This document shows, in pieces, positions 62,046 to 64,000 of a DNA stretch of 64,000 nt. The notes beneath the pieces were generated by a model. The model searched no databases. It had not been told where the DNA came from and saw only the letters and a list, made by a program, of their open reading frames with translations. The position numbers and the translations under genes were made by a program. Location of the stretch: the NCBI RefSeq assembly GCF_962719845.1, contig NZ_CAUIYF010000009.1:1-64000 (forward strand), in the 5' to 3' direction. Numbering within the stretch: the first letter of the stretch is position 1; each line of letters opens with the position of its first letter. This DNA is from Neisseria uirgultaei (lineage in GTDB: Bacteria; Pseudomonadota; Gammaproteobacteria; Burkholderiales; Neisseriaceae).

Positions 62046-63101
62046 ATGATTACATTGGCCGTAGATGCCATGGGCGGCGACCAAGGACTTGCCGTTACCG
62101 TACCCGGTGCAACCGCATTCCTCCAAGCACACCCCGATGTCCGCCTGATTATGACCGGCGACGAAGCACAGCTCCGCCAAGCCCTGAACGCAGCAGGCGC
62201 GCCGATGGAACGCATCGACATCTGCCATACCACCCAAGTTGTCGGCATGGACGAAGCGCCGCAATCCGCCCTGAAAAACAAAAAAGACTCCTCCATGCGC
62301 GTCGCCATCAACCAGGTCAAAGAAGGCAAAGCCCAAGCCGCCGTATCCGCAGGCAACACCGGCGCGCTGATGGCGACCGCGCGCTTCGTCCTCAAAACCA
62401 TTCCCGGCATCGAACGCCCCGCCATCGCCAAATTCCTCCCGTCCGACACCGATCATGTTACCCTTGCACTCGACCTTGGCGCGAACGTCGACTGCACCCC
62501 CGAACAACTCGCCCAATTTGCCGTTATCGGCAGCGAACTCGTCCATGCACTCCATCCACAAAAAGGACAGCCGCGCGTCGGGCTGGTCAACGTCGGCACA
62601 GAAGACATCAAAGGTACGGATACCGTCAAACAAACCTACAAACTGCTGCAAAACAGCAAACTCAACTTTATCGGCAACATCGAAAGCAACAGCATACTCT
62701 ACGGCGAAGCAGATGTCGTCGTCGCCGACGGCTTTGTCGGCAACGTCATGCTCAAAACCATCGAAGGCGCGGTCAAATTCATGAGCGGAGCCATCCGCCG
62801 CGAATTCCAAAGCAACCTGTTCAACAAACTTGCCGCCGTTGCTGCCCTACCTGCCCTCAAAGGGTTGAAAAACAAACTTGACCCGCGCAAATTCAACGGG
62901 GCCATCCTACTCGGGCTGCGCGGCATCGTGATTAAAAGCCACGGCGGCACAGACGAAACCGGTTTCCGCTATGCCCTCGAAGAAGCCTACCATGAAGCCA
63001 AGTCTGCCAGCCTTTCCAAAATCGAACAAGGCGTAGCCGAACAGCTCGCCGCACTGGAAGCCGCCCAAGCCGCCCAAAACGGAAACTCCGGCAGCCTGTA
63101 A
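62046..63101 (+). CDS. plsX: Phosphate acyltransferase PlsX
   Basis: PlsX, 351 aa, converts acyl-ACP to acyl-phosphate for phospholipid synthesis. The N-terminal LAVDAMGGDQGL and SAGNTGALMATA are family marks, as is VADGFVGNVMLKT. A good GGAG ribosome site is present. Ends at an inverted DUS. Confidence 0.95.
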   Translation: MITLAVDAMGGDQGLAVTVPGATAFLQAHPDVRLIMTGDEAQLRQALNAAGAPMERIDICHTTQVVGMDEAPQSALKNKKDSSMRVAINQVKEGKAQAAVSAGNTGALMATARFVLKTIPGIERPAIAKFLPSDTDHVTLALDLGANVDCTPEQLAQFAVIGSELVHALHPQKGQPRVGLVNVGTEDIKGTDTVKQTYKLLQNSKLNFIGNIESNSILYGEADVVVADGFVGNVMLKTIEGAVKFMSGAIRREFQSNLFNKLAAVAALPALKGLKNKLDPRKFNGAILLGLRGIVIKSHGGTDETGFRYALEEAYHEAKSASLSKIEQGVAEQLAALEAAQAAQNGNSGSL

Positions 63102-63109
63102 CGCACGAG

Positions 63110-63145
63110 ATGCCGTCTGAACGCCCCCTGCCCTTCAGACGGCAT
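63110..63145. terminator. Inverted-DUS terminator after plsX
   Basis: DUS pair around a C-rich loop, nine bases beyond the stop. Confidence 0.75.
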
Positions 63146-63258
63146 CCGGCACCCGCCCAAACCTGCGGGTACAGACGGCGGCACACCTGCCCGGAACTTC
63201 CCAAATATCGCCCTGTAAAATAAGGAGTATTTGAAAAATAGAAACATCAGGCAAACGA

Positions 63259-63489
63259 ATGAATGCATTAGACAAACGGATGATGAAGTTAGGAAAATCC
63301 CTTGAAGGCAGGCTTGATGCCCGTCTGATTGAATCCGCATTGGATTATATTCATTATTCGGAACGTTTTTTGGCTTTTGAAATCCTGTGTACTTATATCG
63401 AAGATTTCGATGTCCGGCTGACGGAACAAGAATCCCGGGAAATTTCTTTTATCAACAAGGAATTTGAGATAGAAAGCACGTCCGATTAA
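63259..63489 (+). CDS. MafI-family immunity-like protein
   Basis: Small acidic protein of 76 aa. Its layout, KLGKSLEGRLDARLIESALDYIHYSERFLAFEILCTYI with an acidic C-terminus, resembles MafI immunity proteins that protect Neisseria from MafB toxins (about 70-85 aa). No mafB lies in the window, so this is either an orphan immunity gene or the edge of a cassette continuing beyond the end. A broken ORF follows. The attribution is by pattern and moderately sure. Confidence 0.55.
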   Translation: MNALDKRMMKLGKSLEGRLDARLIESALDYIHYSERFLAFEILCTYIEDFDVRLTEQESREISFINKEFEIESTSD

Positions 63490-63515
63490 CCAATAAAGCC
63501 AATGGGTTGATAAAC

Positions 63516-64000
63516 ATGAAAACATCGACGGTCGTTTTTGGCGGATTTTTTATGGCAGACAACGGGGAGCGAATCCAAATCCCCGTTTTGGAAAATCCTG
63601 ACATTAGGGAAATCAATCGCTTTTTTCCGTATCAAATTTTGAGAAAAAAGCCGGCGTCATCGTTTTCAGAATTATTCCTGAACCCAAATTTAGCAATACC
63701 GAATTAACTGTCTATTTTGAAAAAGGATATTATAGTGGATTAATAAAAACCAGTACGGCGTTGCCTCGCCTTAGCTCAAAGAGAACGATTCTCTAAGGTG
63801 CTGAAGCACCAAGTGAATCGGTTTCGTACTATTTGTACTGTCTGCGGCTTCGTCGCCTTGTCCTGATTTTTGTTAATCCACTATATTTTCCAATGATTCA
63901 AACAATTTTAGAAAGCGGGGATATTGAAGTCAAAAACCTTAAAACAGAAAATTACAGCGGGAAGGCAAGGGAAATCTTGGGAGACTTCTACCCTATTAAG
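63516..64000 (+). pseudogene. ORF disrupted by an A-tract frameshift and a CREE
   Basis: The frame starts MKTSTVVFGGFFMADNGERI; at A6 (63644-63649) one missing base breaks it. Adding one A gives RKKAGVIVFRIIPEPKFSNT then ELTVYFEKGYY. A CREE inserted at 63731 interrupts the next codons. If the CREE is removed, leaving one TA, the frame continues FPMIQTILESGDIEVKNLKT to the window end. The product is not recognised; its place after the MafI-like gene suggests a small accessory protein. It runs off the window. Confidence 0.7.
63731..63885. mobile_element. Full-length Correia element, 155 bp, inserted in an ORF
   Basis: TATAGTGG...CCACTATA in the orientation opposite to the other copies in this window, flanked by TA, within the coding frame of the ORF at 63516. 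Confidence 0.95.

Overview
The window is chromosomal DNA of a Neisseria from the meningococcus/gonococcus/close-commensal cluster. The evidence is the very frequent 12-mer DNA uptake sequence ATGCCGTCTGAA (AT-DUS), often as inverted pairs forming terminators; six Correia elements (CREE); a dRS3/NIME repeat; and proteins of clear Neisseria type (PilF/PilG/PilD, FarAB, factor H binding protein, a DpnI-like 'dam-replacing' nuclease, a MafI-like protein). A lipidated variant-3-like fHbp points to N. meningitidis or a near relative such as N. polysaccharea or N. cinerea. A complete licABCD phosphorylcholine operon is a feature I associate with commensal Neisseria, so the exact species is left open.

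Layout. 1-3.5 kb: licABCD, with a (CAAT)6 tract inside licA. 3.5-8.4 kb: ilvE, fabI, dapD, pgi. 8.5-10.1 kb: an MFS sugar transporter behind a perfect FNR-type palindrome. 10.4-15.3 kb: type IV pilus genes pilG-pilD (with coaE and yacG) and convergent pilF. 15.7-20.1 kb: tRNA-Arg, UPF0756 gene, ispB, rplU-rpmA, a UbiH-family hydroxylase, rpmB-rpmG. 20.3-23.1 kb: farAB efflux. 23.4-25.1 kb: queF and yhhQ (queuosine), with two CREEs and a NIME. 25.2-30.5 kb: M23 peptidase, an RpfE-type protein, dxs, xerC. 30.7-32.7 kb: fba and fHbp. 32.9-42.5 kb: tsaB, rimI, a degenerate UDG-like gene, pyrE, a zinc-ribbon membrane protein, argA, prolyl oligopeptidase, rhodanese, PCMT-like protein, fRMsr, tpiA, secG, tRNA-Leu.

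42.5-46.5 kb is the accessory part. It holds a toxin-antitoxin pair with a frameshifted toxin, 32-bp tandem repeats, an M48 lipoprotein switched off by a (CCTT)9 tract, a leuS-tail-like fragment, the DpnI-like nuclease and a minimal CREE. Next to it is an inverted pair of AGGTCGTCTGAA, the uptake dialect of N. mucosa-type species.

46.5-59 kb is core again: leuS, an SmpA/OmlA lipoprotein, an L,D-transpeptidase, ppk, dnaN, dnaA, a candidate replication origin with two perfect DnaA boxes, then rpmH-rnpA-yidD-yidC. 59-63.1 kb: an RsmI-like methylase, a nonsense-mutated maf/yceF, yceD, rpmF, a phosphoribosyltransferase and plsX. 63.2-64 kb: a MafI-like gene and a further ORF broken by a frameshift and a CREE insertion.

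Two contingency loci are in opposite states (licA ON, M48 lipoprotein OFF). The sequence therefore carries switchable surface decoration beside ordinary housekeeping operons, with small recent lesions (maf, higB-like toxin, terminal ORF) that comparison of isolates could test.
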